Below are positions 43,124 to 51,411 of a stretch of 64,000 nucleotides of DNA, in pieces. Source of the DNA: DASQPR01 sp963727415 (lineage in GTDB: Bacteria; Actinomycetota; Actinomycetes; Mycobacteriales; Micromonosporaceae); contig CAVSGF010000003.1 of the NCBI GenBank assembly GCA_963727415.1, positions 310,001 through 374,000 on the forward strand, read 5' to 3'. Made by a program: the position numbers and the translations under genes. The notes under the pieces were generated by a model that worked only from the letters and a program-made list of their open reading frames with translations, was not told where the DNA came from and made no database searches. Within the stretch, counting starts at the first letter, position 1; the number at the start of each line of letters is the position of its first letter.

Positions 43124-44676
43124 GCGTTTCCGCTGGTAGGTGAGCTGCTCTGGATGCCGCGGTGAGGGTCGCGGCGTGGCGTGGGCAAGACGTGGTGAAG
43201 CTCCTGTAGAACGTTAAACCGACCAAGATCAAACGTCTGCTACAGGAGCTTCGGTGTCCGATGATGTCATTGCGTGCGCGGTAGCGCACGCCTCTGACCG
43301 GCCGGTGTGGCAACGCCTCGGGCTGGGTGTGCTGGCCGAGCATGTTCCGGCTGGTCTGATCGATGACGTCCTGGCCGAGACGGGTCGGGTGCAGCAACGC
43401 ATCCGGCGGCTGCCGGCACGGGTCACAGTCCTGTTCATCCTCGGCCTGTCGCTGTTTTCCGGGGTCGGGTATCGCGGGGTGTGGCGGGAGTTGACCCATT
43501 CCGGCGGTGACCTGGCCGCGGCGCCGTCGTCGTCGGGGCTGGCGCAGGCCCGCCGCCGGGTCGGTGTCGAGCCGCTGAAAGCACTGTTCCTGAGGGTCCG
43601 TGGCCCGCGGGCCACCACCGCGACGCCGGGGGCGTTCCTGGCCGGGTTGCGGCTGGTGTCCTGGGACGGCACCCGACTCGACGTCGCCGCGAGCGACGCC
43701 AACAACGCGGTGTTCGTCCCGACCCGCAACCGGCGGCGGGGACCGGCGTCGTTCGGGAAGGTCCGGCTGATGATGCTGATCGAGGTCGGTACCCACGCGG
43801 TCATCGACGCCGTGTTCGGCCCCGAATCCGAACAGAGACTCGCCCGGGCGCTGCAGCCGGCGTTGCAGCCCGGGATGCTGCTGCTCGCCGACCGCAACTT
43901 CCCGTCCTGGAAACTGTGGACCCACACTGCCGACACCGGTGCGCACCTGTTGTGGCGGGTGAAAGCATCCCGGCTGCTACCCCGCATCGGGACGTTCACC
44001 GACGGATCATGGCTGGCGGTCCTACCGAAACCCGCCAGCGGTGGCCGGTCCGGCGCCTGGGTGCGAGTCATCGAGTACACCGTGACCGTGACCGCCACCG
44101 ACCCGCGCACCGGGACGGTCACCACCCGCACCGAAGGGTTCCGACTCCTGACCAGCATTCTGGACCCGAACCTCGCCACCGCCGGTGACCTCGCCGCCTG
44201 CTACCGCAAGCGGTGGGAATCAGAAAACACCTTCCGGGAGGTCAAGACCTTCCAACGCGGACCGCGGACCGTGCTGCGCTCCACCGACCCCGACGGCATC
44301 CACCAGGAGCTCTATGCCTACCTCATCACCTACCAGGCGATCAGAACCCTGATCACCCAGGCCGCCCACAGCCAGGGCATCGACCCGGACCGGCTGTCAT
44401 TCACGGTCGCTGTCCGCGCGGTCCGCCGATGGATCACCACCGCGGCGACCGCGACCACCGCCGTGCTCGCCGCCGCGACCCACGCGGTCCTGGTCGAGAT
44501 CGGCCAGGACCAGCACGAACGCCGCGACCGCAGCTCACCCCGCGCAGTGAAACGCTCGCAGGCGTCCTACCCCGCCAAACGCCACGCCAGCCAACAAACA
44601 TCCACCACAGTGGACTACCACATCACACTCATCCCCGACCCAGTGACCAGCGACAATGCTTAACTTCCTAGCATTG
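43107..44676 (+). mobile_element. IS4-family-like insertion sequence, 1570 bp
   Basis: Left end CAATGCCAGGAAGATAAGCG (43107-43126) matches the complement of the right end (44657-44676) at 17 of 20 positions. A 10-bp target duplication GCCTTAAAGG flanks it: intact at 44677-44686, and split on the left into GCCTTA (42032-42037) and AAGG (43103-43106) by the IS5-family element. A 10-bp duplication fits IS4-type elements. Confidence 0.88.
43254..44663 (+). CDS. IS4-family transposase
   Basis: 469 aa from GTG 43254. An N-terminal DNA-binding part (RVTVLFILGLSLFSGVGYRG, SGLAQARRRVGVEPL) is followed by the DDE catalytic domain: first Asp in VSWDGTRLD, second in LLADRNFPSW, and the IS4 signature Y-x2-R-x3-E-x6-K in YRKRWESENTFREVK. 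The reading frame is complete, so the enzyme could be active. A long C-terminal tail rich in basic residues ends just inside the right inverted repeat. Confidence 0.9.
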   Translation: MSDDVIACAVAHASDRPVWQRLGLGVLAEHVPAGLIDDVLAETGRVQQRIRRLPARVTVLFILGLSLFSGVGYRGVWRELTHSGGDLAAAPSSSGLAQARRRVGVEPLKALFLRVRGPRATTATPGAFLAGLRLVSWDGTRLDVAASDANNAVFVPTRNRRRGPASFGKVRLMMLIEVGTHAVIDAVFGPESEQRLARALQPALQPGMLLLADRNFPSWKLWTHTADTGAHLLWRVKASRLLPRIGTFTDGSWLAVLPKPASGGRSGAWVRVIEYTVTVTATDPRTGTVTTRTEGFRLLTSILDPNLATAGDLAACYRKRWESENTFREVKTFQRGPRTVLRSTDPDGIHQELYAYLITYQAIRTLITQAAHSQGIDPDRLSFTVAVRAVRRWITTAATATTAVLAAATHAVLVEIGQDQHERRDRSSPRAVKRSQASYPAKRHASQQTSTTVDYHITLIPDPVTSDNA

Positions 44677-44686
44677 GCCTTAAAGG
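44677..44686. repeat. Right copy of the 10-bp IS4-element target duplication
   Basis: GCCTTAAAGG. Its partner on the left is split by the IS5-family element into 42032-42037 and 43103-43106. Confidence 0.88.
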
Positions 44687-45600
44687 CCGCGGCGGCAACA
44701 TCAAGCATTGGTGTAGACACGTTGAGCAAGGTACTCGTCACAGTGGACACTACCAACACCACATCACCTGATCGGATCAATATGGCATCGTGCACCAGGC
44801 GATTGTCTCCGTTGTAGCTTTGCGGTCGTGACTCCTGGTGTACCAGCAGGCTTTCGTCGCCAAGCTTCGGGCCTGCTCCGATTGAGAACGTCCGAACACT
44901 GGGGGTGCCCAACGAGTTCGGATCTATGAAGGTCGAACACTTCGCCACCAGCCGGCGCAGATCTTGGATCACCGTATGAGCTTGACCGGCCCGATAGCTG
45001 AACAGATCCTCACCTGCCAGCCACGTTTCCCCAGTCGAGGTGCGGCCTCTGACCGACTCACCCGCAGAACTTGCGGGCGCCACCGCGTCGGCGGAAATGA
45101 ACAACCGAGGATCAATCAGGTCCTCGCAGCTGGCACCACTGCGTGGACTCCCATGACCGGTCGACGACGCATCGGAGCCGGAACCCGTGTCAAGAACGGT
45201 CGTACCTGCTGGCGCCGAGGCGGCAGTCAACAATCGGCTGCGTAGCTCACTTTCGGAGAGAGGCCGGCTGGCGGTAGCCCGACAGGACGCAAGCGATCCA
45301 GCCACGAGCGCAGCCACGACGAGGTACCGGGCGAAAGCCTTCGAACCGACCAATGCCACCAACGCTCCAAATGATCTCGGAACAATTCCGAACCAGACTT
45401 GATCGACGTTGCTGGCCGCAACAAACGTGATGCGCGGCCAGTCAGCCGCCGTCAACTTAGCCGCAACCAGAACTCTTGAACAGCGCTTTTAGCGGCCCAG
45501 CGGAGCCCGAACGCCCGCGCTTGATCTTGCCGGAAGTTCTACGGCTCGAGATCTTGACAACCGCTCAACGCAGCCACGCCCCCAATACCTCCCGGACGTA

Positions 45601-45622
45601 GATGACTGACTACTCAGTCATC
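45601..45622. promoter_or_regulatory. Inverted repeat, candidate TetR operator
   Basis: GATGACTGA-CTAC-TCAGTCATC (45601-45622) has perfect 9-bp arms and ends 16 bp before the TetR start, the usual position for an autoregulatory TetR site. Confidence 0.7.
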
Positions 45623-45638
45623 CATTGGACTCATTGGC

Positions 45639-46217
45639 GTGCCACGTCCACCGAGCAAAGAGAAGCGCAATGCGGTTCTCGCCGCAGCCACGCGCATGAT
45701 CGCCGCGCAGGGCCTCGGCGTCTCCACTGCCGCCATAGCGAAGGAGGCCGGGGTCGCTGCCGGCTCGCTATTCGTGTACTTCGAGACGAAGAATGTGCTG
45801 CTGAACGAGCTGTACCTCGCACTGAAGGCGGAGATGGGATCCGCAGCGGTCGCCGGCCTTCCCGACGAGGGTGAGACTCGCGAGCTGGTTCGGCACATGT
45901 GGAGGCAGTGGCTGGCGTGGGCGGCGACCAACCCCGAGAAGCGATCCACACTGGCGCAGCTGGACGTGGCCGAAGAGATCACCGAGGACAGCCACCGATT
46001 CGTCAGCGACTCCCATCGGGTCATGGCTGGGCTGATCGAACGAGCACGCTCCGCCGGACCGATGGGCGATGCCCCGCTCGGGTTCGTGCTCACGCTGGCG
46101 TCGGCGATCGCCGACGCCACCATGGACACGATGATCCGCGAGCCGGCGCACGCGGAGGAACGCAGCGTCGTCGCGTTCGAGGCCCTCTGGCGGATGCTGG
46201 CCGACCCAACCACGTAA
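45639..46217 (+). CDS. TetR family transcriptional regulator
   Basis: 192 aa from GTG 45639. The N-terminal HTH has KRNAVLAAATRMIAAQGLGV, STAAIAKEAGVAAGSLFVYF and the typical ETKNVLLNELY. The ligand-binding domain is helical (RHMWRQWLAWAATNPEKRST). It lies 30 bp upstream of the SDR gene in the same direction, so the two form an operon that the regulator probably represses through the palindrome upstream. Confidence 0.9.
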   Translation: MPRPPSKEKRNAVLAAATRMIAAQGLGVSTAAIAKEAGVAAGSLFVYFETKNVLLNELYLALKAEMGSAAVAGLPDEGETRELVRHMWRQWLAWAATNPEKRSTLAQLDVAEEITEDSHRFVSDSHRVMAGLIERARSAGPMGDAPLGFVLTLASAIADATMDTMIREPAHAEERSVVAFEALWRMLADPTT

Positions 46218-46247
46218 CGACTGACAACGAGGACGACGGAGGAACAC

Positions 46248-47194
46248 ATGACTAACCCTCACCACCACGTCCCCTCCACGCCGGCGAAGGCATGGATTAT
46301 CACTGGGCCGACCTCCGGCATAGGCCGTGTCGCCGCCCTGGACCTGGCCAACCACGGCACGGTCGTACTCGTCGGCCGCGACGTGCGCAAACTCAACGAG
46401 GTCAAGGCCGAGATCGAGGCATTGCCGAACGGCCACGCGGTCGCGGTCGTGGGTGATTTCGCGGACATCCGCAGCGTGCGCGACGCGGCATCGCGGATCG
46501 CGGCCCTGGGTCTCCCGCTGGCGGGCCTGGCGAACAACGCGGGCATGATGGCCACCACCGACGGCCGGACCAGTGCGCAAGGCTGGGATCTGTCGTTCGC
46601 GACCAACCACCTTGGACCGTTCGCGTTCACCGAGGCACTCATCCCGTACCTACCAGACGGGGCGAACGTCGTGTTCACCTGCTCCGCCGTGGAGGACCCG
46701 GAGCGCAAGCCCCCGTCGCCGCCGGGTTCCGCGGCGGACGCTACCTGTCCGCCGAGGCCAGCGCTCGCGGCCAGTGGATCGCCGGCGGATCGAGAAAGCC
46801 CGGCTATGACGCGTACGCGACCTCCAAGCAGGGCAACCTCGCCGCCGTGTTCAGGCTGTCCAGGGAGTGCCCGCGGCTACGTTTCCGGGCGATCGAGCCG
46901 GGCTTCAACCCCGGCACCAACCTTGGCCGGGATGCGAACCCGTTCCTGCAGTTCGTCGCCAAACGCGTTCTATCGCCACTGGCCCCGATCATCAAGTACT
47001 GGAGCACCCCGAAGATCGCCGGCCACCTGATCGCTAAGGTCCTCACCGACCCCTCGGACGCGACCGGCGTCTACTACGACGAAAACGGCAAGCCCATGGC
47101 CGCCTCGAAGCAGGGCACCGACCTCGCCTTCAGCGACCGGTACATCGCGGAGACTCGCGCGCTCCTGGCTGCGGTCCCCGCCGAAGCGAAGTAG
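46248..47194 (+). pseudogene. Short-chain dehydrogenase/reductase, frameshifted by one base
   Basis: ATG 46248 with GGAGGAA upstream. The N-terminal frame has cofactor motif TGPTSGIGRVAALDLANHGT, NNAGMM and ATNHLGPFAFTEAL up to EDPERKP at 46713. The rest lies in the next frame: VAAGFRGGRYLSAEASARG, the catalytic YATSKQGNLAAVFRLSREC and EPGFNPGTNLG to the stop at 47194. The switch falls in a run of five C (46710-46714); adding one C restores a protein of about 315 aa with Tyr-x3-Lys in place. Either a real frameshift or a sequencing error. Confidence 0.8.
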
Positions 47195-47246
47195 CCCCCG
47201 ACGGGAACTCGACGGCGGCGTTTGGCGGGTCCGACCCGACCTCTCG

Positions 47247-47615
47247 TCACGGTAGCTTCGCGCCGAGCACGTCCACGGGCTGCACCTCCACGGGCGCGGC
47301 CAGCAGTCGCGGCGCTTCGGCCCGCAGCAGGTCCGCGATGCGGCCGTGCCGATGGGTCTGCCGGGCGTCCTCGTCGGGGAAGGCGTCGAAGACGCCGAAG
47401 GTCGTGGGGCCGAGCCGAAGCGGGAACCACACCGTGGTGCCCGTTTCTTCGCAGGCCAAGTCGAACGCGGCGCCGCCCAGCAGCTCGCCGAACTCCTCGG
47501 CGTGCTCGGGCTTCGCCTCGAAGCGGACGAGATAGCCGAGGCGGGTGCCGGACGGAGGCGTCTGGGGCGGGGTTGCGGACTTGATCTCGGATGACGGTGG
47601 CAGGGACGCGGGCAC
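47247..47615 (-). CDS. ABM-domain (quinol monooxygenase-like) protein
   Basis: 122 aa from GTG 47615, which has GAGGAGG at good spacing. The ferredoxin-like ABM fold is seen in LGYLVRFEAKPEHAEEFGEL, TTVWFPLRLGPTTFGVFDAF and HGRIADLLRAEAPRLL. Family members (YgiN-like) oxidise quinols or act on polyketides without cofactors. Divergent from the GlxA-type regulator at 47721, its probable controller. Confidence 0.8.
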   Translation of the reverse strand: MPASLPPSSEIKSATPPQTPPSGTRLGYLVRFEAKPEHAEEFGELLGGAAFDLACEETGTTVWFPLRLGPTTFGVFDAFPDEDARQTHRHGRIADLLRAEAPRLLAAPVEVQPVDVLGAKLP

Positions 47616-47720
47616 GGTGGCCTCCTCGTGGACGAACTGTCGCTGGGTGCAGGCCCACGCTACGAACCCCGCCCGGCCCCGGTTAGTGGCGGTTCCGTCG
47701 TTTCCCTTACCGTTTCCGAC

Positions 47721-48689
47721 ATGAGGGTCTCGGTGCTGGTGATCGACAAGGTCTTCGACTCGGGTCTGGCCGCCGTGCTCGACGTGCTGCGGACTGCCGA
47801 CGCGCTGCGCCGCGAACTGCCCGCACCGCCGCCCGCCTGGCAGGTGCGGTGCGTGACCCCAGCCGGGTCCGGACCAGTGCGCACCGCCGCCGGGCACACC
47901 GTCGACGCCGTGCCCGCCGACCAGGCCGGGCCCACCGATCTGCTGGTCGTGCCGGGCATCTGGCATCCGCACGCCAAGCAGTTGGCCCAATGGGTGGCCT
48001 CGGCGACGGCCGAGCCGGTCCGTGAGGCGGTGCTGAAGGCCCGGGAGTCGGGTGCGGCGCTGGCCGCCGCCTGCGCCGGCACCTTCGTCCTCGGGGAGAC
48101 CGGCGTCCTGGACGGCCTCCCGGCGACAACGAGTTGGTGGCTGGTGCCCGAGTTCCGCAAGCGCTATCCGCGGGTCCGGCTAGACCCGAACCGGATGGTC
48201 GTCCCCGTACCCGGGGTAACCACAGCCGGCGCCGCGCTGGCGCACCTCGACCTCGCCCTCGCGCTGGTCCGTTCGACGAGCCCGGCGCTGGCCGAGTTGA
48301 CATCCCGTTATCTGATCGTGGACTCCCGTCCCAGCCAGGCGAGCTACGCCATTCCAGGCCACCTGGCGCGGACCGACCCGCTGGTGAACGCCTTCGAGCG
48401 GCGGTTACGCGGCCACCTGGACCGGCCGCTCCGCCTCGCCGAGACCGCGCGCGAACTCGGCGTCAGCGAACGCACACTGCAACGCACGGTACGCGCCGTA
48501 CTCGGCACGACACCGGTGCGATTCGCCCAGCAGATCCGACTGGAACAGGCCGTCTACCTGCTACGCACCACCGACCTGCCGCTGGACGCCGTAGCCCGCC
48601 GAGTCGGCTACGAGAACGGCACCACCCTGGCCACCCTGCTCCGCCGCCGCCTGGGCACAACACCCGGCCAGCTGCGTGACCGCCCGTAG
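47721..48689 (+). CDS. GlxA-family AraC-type transcriptional regulator (DJ-1/PfpI plus HTH)
   Basis: 322 aa from ATG 47721. Residues 1-170 form the DJ-1/PfpI-like domain (VSVLVIDKVFDSGLAAVLDV, AALAAACAGTFVLGETGVLD with the elbow Cys). About 225-320 is the AraC double HTH (LRLAETARELGVSERTLQRT, LDAVARRVGYENGTTLATLL). No ribosome-binding site is seen, so it may be leaderless. CGTTTCC occurs at 47699-47705 and 47711-47717, a possible site. A decayed partial copy of this gene lies at 37113-37240. Divergent from the ABM gene. Confidence 0.88.
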   Translation: MRVSVLVIDKVFDSGLAAVLDVLRTADALRRELPAPPPAWQVRCVTPAGSGPVRTAAGHTVDAVPADQAGPTDLLVVPGIWHPHAKQLAQWVASATAEPVREAVLKARESGAALAAACAGTFVLGETGVLDGLPATTSWWLVPEFRKRYPRVRLDPNRMVVPVPGVTTAGAALAHLDLALALVRSTSPALAELTSRYLIVDSRPSQASYAIPGHLARTDPLVNAFERRLRGHLDRPLRLAETARELGVSERTLQRTVRAVLGTTPVRFAQQIRLEQAVYLLRTTDLPLDAVARRVGYENGTTLATLLRRRLGTTPGQLRDRP

Positions 48690-48742
48690 GAGAACACTTC
48701 ATATGACATTGCGGCCTGCAGCGTGCAGCGGCCGGATTCGTG

Positions 48743-49429
48743 TCAGAGAGTGCCGCCGTGCGGCCAGTTCGACCAGTGGGTGTTGGGTGCTTCCGCTGGC
48801 CGGTACAGGGCCGGGTCCTGATACTGCAGGGCCCGCGCGATCTGACGGAATGTTTCAGTGTCACTGGGCATCTCATCGGCTAGCAGGTCCGGATGCCGCC
48901 ACTCCTCCAGCCGCAGAATAAGTGGTAGGCCAGACGGCCTGAACTGATCAACTTCGTCGTGGTTCATCAGCAGCAGATCCCTATGTTCCGGGACGAGTGT
49001 GCGGCAGAACTCCCAGATCGGGCAGCCTACTGTCCTCGGCGTGGGCAAGGAGCGTCCGCGTACGACCGCCGCAGGCGCCCCGGCCCGGATCCGGCTGTCA
49101 TCGTCGTTTAATAGATCATCATGGTTATCCAGGCGATCGAAGAATCCGACCATATCGGCAGTCGCTGATTCCCCAGCTGCAGCGCCGATCCGGGTGACGA
49201 CGTCGGCGAGGTTGCCGTTGCTTTGGTTGTAGCCAACGGTCTCGATCAGTAGCAGCCACTGATCTCGGCGGGCGAAGGCATGCATCCGCACATCGACCGG
49301 GTAGTAGTAGCCGTTGTCAAGCATCGGGAAGATCGCCTGGTCGGCGGCCTCATCGCACGCTCGCAGGACCCCTTCCGCGGTAAACGCGGGCACGCACGTA
49401 CTAGATTGCAAGGAGTCAGCACGCAACAC
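48743..49429 (-). CDS. Uncharacterised protein, about 228 aa
   Basis: I do not recognise the family with confidence. The chain is acidic and globular with several well-ordered segments: AIFPMLDNGYYYPVDVRMHA, QWLLLIETVGYNQ, VGFFDRLDNHDDLLNDDDSR, then LILRLEEWRHPDLL and ETFRQIARALQYQDPALY. No signal peptide or membrane segment. Start uncertain: GTG 49429 or GTG 49393, neither with a clear ribosome-binding site. The pattern of Trp/Tyr-rich strands recalls SMI1/immunity-type proteins, but this is only an impression. Convergent with the GlxA-type gene. Confidence 0.6.
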   Translation of the reverse strand: MLRADSLQSSTCVPAFTAEGVLRACDEAADQAIFPMLDNGYYYPVDVRMHAFARRDQWLLLIETVGYNQSNGNLADVVTRIGAAAGESATADMVGFFDRLDNHDDLLNDDDSRIRAGAPAAVVRGRSLPTPRTVGCPIWEFCRTLVPEHRDLLLMNHDEVDQFRPSGLPLILRLEEWRHPDLLADEMPSDTETFRQIARALQYQDPALYRPAEAPNTHWSNWPHGGTL

Positions 49430-49457
49430 CGCCGACCGGCAAGCCCTTTCGGATCCG

Positions 49458-49640
49458 CTACGGGCTCGATGTCGGCGACGGATTCCCCGTCATCGCTGCG
49501 ATCCCGCCGAAGAAGATGAACCAGATGGAGAAGACGATCGCCGACGCCGCGTTGATGTACCCCATCACCAAGCCGGCCATCGCCATGCCCTGCCCGGACT
49601 TCGCGCCGCGCTTCTTCTCCTGTCGGGTTGCTCGAGGCGC
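49458..49640 (-). pseudogene. C-terminal remnant of a DUF4190-like membrane protein
   Basis: The minus frame ending TAG at 49458-49460 reads QEKKRGAKSGQGMAMAGLVM then GYINAASAIVFSIWFIFFGG. A basic Q-x-K-x-G-x-G linker before a membrane helix of this sort ends many DUF4190 proteins. The upstream part (WAVIGQQKGSENGGAS) is in another frame and no intact start is present. Confidence 0.4.
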
Positions 49641-50010
49641 CGCCGTTCTCGCTGCCTTTCTGCTGGCCGATCACAGCCCATCGAGCTGGCAGCCAATGTA
49701 GATCCGATTCAGCCCGCCCTCCACAAGCCGCCGACCACTGGACCTGGCCGCTCATCGCCGCGCACATCCAAATCCGCCTCGCCTGGCCCGTCGCCACAGA
49801 CCTAACCGGACCTGGAAACGACCCGCCGCCCGGACTGGCTCACCCCTCCCGAGTCCGACGCGGCTTTCGGCACCTGCGCCCGAATTGACGGACCACCACG
49901 GACAGACCTTGGTCCCAAGCACTGCGGGCTTGTGGACCTACCGGCGGTGATCCCCGGCGCCGACTATTGGCCCAATCAGCTCGGACACACTCGGCCCCCG
50001 GAGGTTCCCC
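49641..50010. other. Gap, no gene recognised
   Basis: Only short, frame-shifting scraps related to the membrane-protein remnant at its left end. The last 10 bp before 50011 hold the GGAGG ribosome-binding site of the next gene. Confidence 0.4.
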
Positions 50011-50351
50011 GTGCCCACCCTGCCGCACGACATCCCAGACATGTACCTCGCTCCGGTGATCCTGGCAGTCGACGCTCGGATCGAGGAACTGGCTTCGCTG
50101 GATCTCCAACACCTCCGCGAGCAGGTCGCGCTCGTCAGCGACATGCCCGACTGGACGCGTGACATGCGTGAGACCGCGCTGCTCAGGGCACTCGGGCACC
50201 TCATTGACTGCCATCAGTGGAAATGTCATGGCATCCACGCGGGATCCGCCTGACGCACGGCGGCCACCGGATCGTGCTCGGCGCGCCTGCAATCTTCACC
50301 GAGTTCTTGTCAGGCGCGGCGACGGAGGCGGACGATCTCGTGGCCCGTTAA
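50011..50351 (+). pseudogene. Small conserved-looking protein of about 113 aa, one-base frameshift
   Basis: GTG 50011 follows GGAGG with 6-nt spacing. The first 72 codons (MPTLPHDIPDMYLAPVILAV then ARIEELASLDLQ and TALLRALGHLIDCHQWK) are protein-like. After codon 71 the frame ends quickly. The next frame continues smoothly with SWHPRGIRLTHGGHRIVLGA and PAIFTEFLSGAATEADDLVA to TAA at 50351. One missing base at 50221-50226 explains this. Not a family I can name; no catalytic motif is evident. Confidence 0.55.
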
Positions 50352-50820
50352 AGGTCCCGGCGCAGCGAGAAGTTCGCCTACCGGTCTCCACCGGCACGGA
50401 CGTCGTGCCCGACCAAATACGCAAACATGGGCGCCGGTGCGTCGGCTGGCGTGCGCGATCACCGGCCTGGTCGCGGTACTCGTCGACGGTCGAGAAACCC
50501 TCGCCGAGCCGATCAGCGAGTCCCGCAGCGCCCCCGTAGCCATCGCACGCCGGTCTTGGGTCAATGCCGACCGCAGACGGCGTTCCCACCGAAACCACCG
50601 GACACCATCGAGGTCGGTGGCCGCTAACGCCACTCGGTACGGACCGATCCGTCGTACCTTGACCCGCAGGTCGGTCACGCCGGAAGCCATCAAGATCACC
50701 GGTCAACCCCGTCGGAACCAGCGGACTGGCCTGCCGCCAAAAGCCCGTCGGCTAACACCTCGCCGTACAACCCGTCACCATCCCCCTCGATCCAGAACTG
50801 ACAGTGATCGTTCACAACGG
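50352..50820. other. Gap with an unrecognised minus-strand frame
   Basis: A minus frame from about 50690 reads MASGVTDLRVKVRRIGPYRV, ALAATDLDGVRWFRWERRLR and RRAMATGALRDSL before losing protein character. It may be a decayed gene. No product can be suggested. Confidence 0.3.
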
Positions 50821-50843
50821 GATCTCCAGAGACTATGGAGATC
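50821..50843. repeat. Inverted repeat GATCTCCA/TGGAGATC
   Basis: Perfect 8-bp arms separated by 7 bp. It lies at the left border of the transposase remnant and could be an operator, a terminator or an old IS end. Confidence 0.35.
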
Positions 50844-50940
50844 GTCTATGTCAGATCCGAACTCCCGTTGGATCGCGAAGTCGGCTGGGTAACCGAGGCG
50901 TCGAGGAACCTGGTAATGGACTAGGACGAGGTCGGTGCGC

Positions 50941-51246
50941 AGGTCAGGTATCTGATCCGGGACGGGACGCGAAATTCCCCGCCCTGTTCGACCGCATCCT
51001 CAACCGTGGCCGGCATCGACGTCGTCCTCACAGGAGTACGTGTTCCCCGGATGAATTCGGTCATGGACCGGTGGATACGAACCTGCCGTTCGCTAGTTCG
51101 ATCTCCACTAAAACGAGCACCGTCCCCACCAGGCGATGCGCCGGCCGCACCGCTCTGCGCGATCCCCGCACCGATCACCGATCCCGAGCGACTCGCCCGG
51201 CTGGATATCTGCCGCAACGACCGGCTCAGCGGCATCATCCACGAAC
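50941..51246 (+). pseudogene. Integrase-core transposase remnant (IS481/IS3-like), middle and C-terminal parts
   Basis: Short matches in alternating frames: RYLIRDGTRN or, in the next frame, GRDAKFPALFDRIL (family RFLIRDRDAKF...FD), then AGIDVVLTGVRVPRMNSVMD then RWIRTC (family GIDVVRTPPRTPRANxxAERFVR). A final ERLARLDICRNDRLSGIIHE follows (family GGLIHEY). Several indels and no ends visible. Confidence 0.55.
51188..51223 (+). repeat. 36-bp exact repeat, first copy
   Basis: Identical to 54001-54036. Both copies encode ARLDICRNDR in the same orientation, i.e. the same piece near the end of a transposase gene. Confidence 0.85.
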
Positions 51247-51411
51247 CAACATGCCGCCTGAACTGCACGGACGCAATCTTCGGCAGGCACACGGATGGAC
51301 GTCAGCCGCAGAGGAAGACATTGGCGCTCTGGATGCCAGGCTGCCCGCCGACCGCTAACTCTAGGTCTCGCGCGCCCGCAGCCGTTAGCGTACATGTGCG
51401 AGGTGATGTGA

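Larger units (their letters stand above)
42013..45359 (-). pseudogene. Lipoprotein gene split by two nested insertion sequences
   Basis: The 5' part runs from about GTG 45359 down to 44677: a short basic start, hydrophobic LVVAALVAGSLA and lipobox Cys (LASC), then a soluble domain with CEDLIDPRLFISADAVAPAS and DGDNR-like segments. It ends VAAAAFKA at the right IS target copy. Joining the two target copies gives ...AAAFKAFDAVS followed by TAA at 42013-42015, on the far side of both elements. So the intact gene encoded about 234 aa. As it stands the frame continues into the IS (NARKLS...) and would give an aberrant C-terminus; the domain itself is complete. It resembles PknH-like/sensor extracellular lipoproteins in style, but function is unknown. 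Confidence 0.8.
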
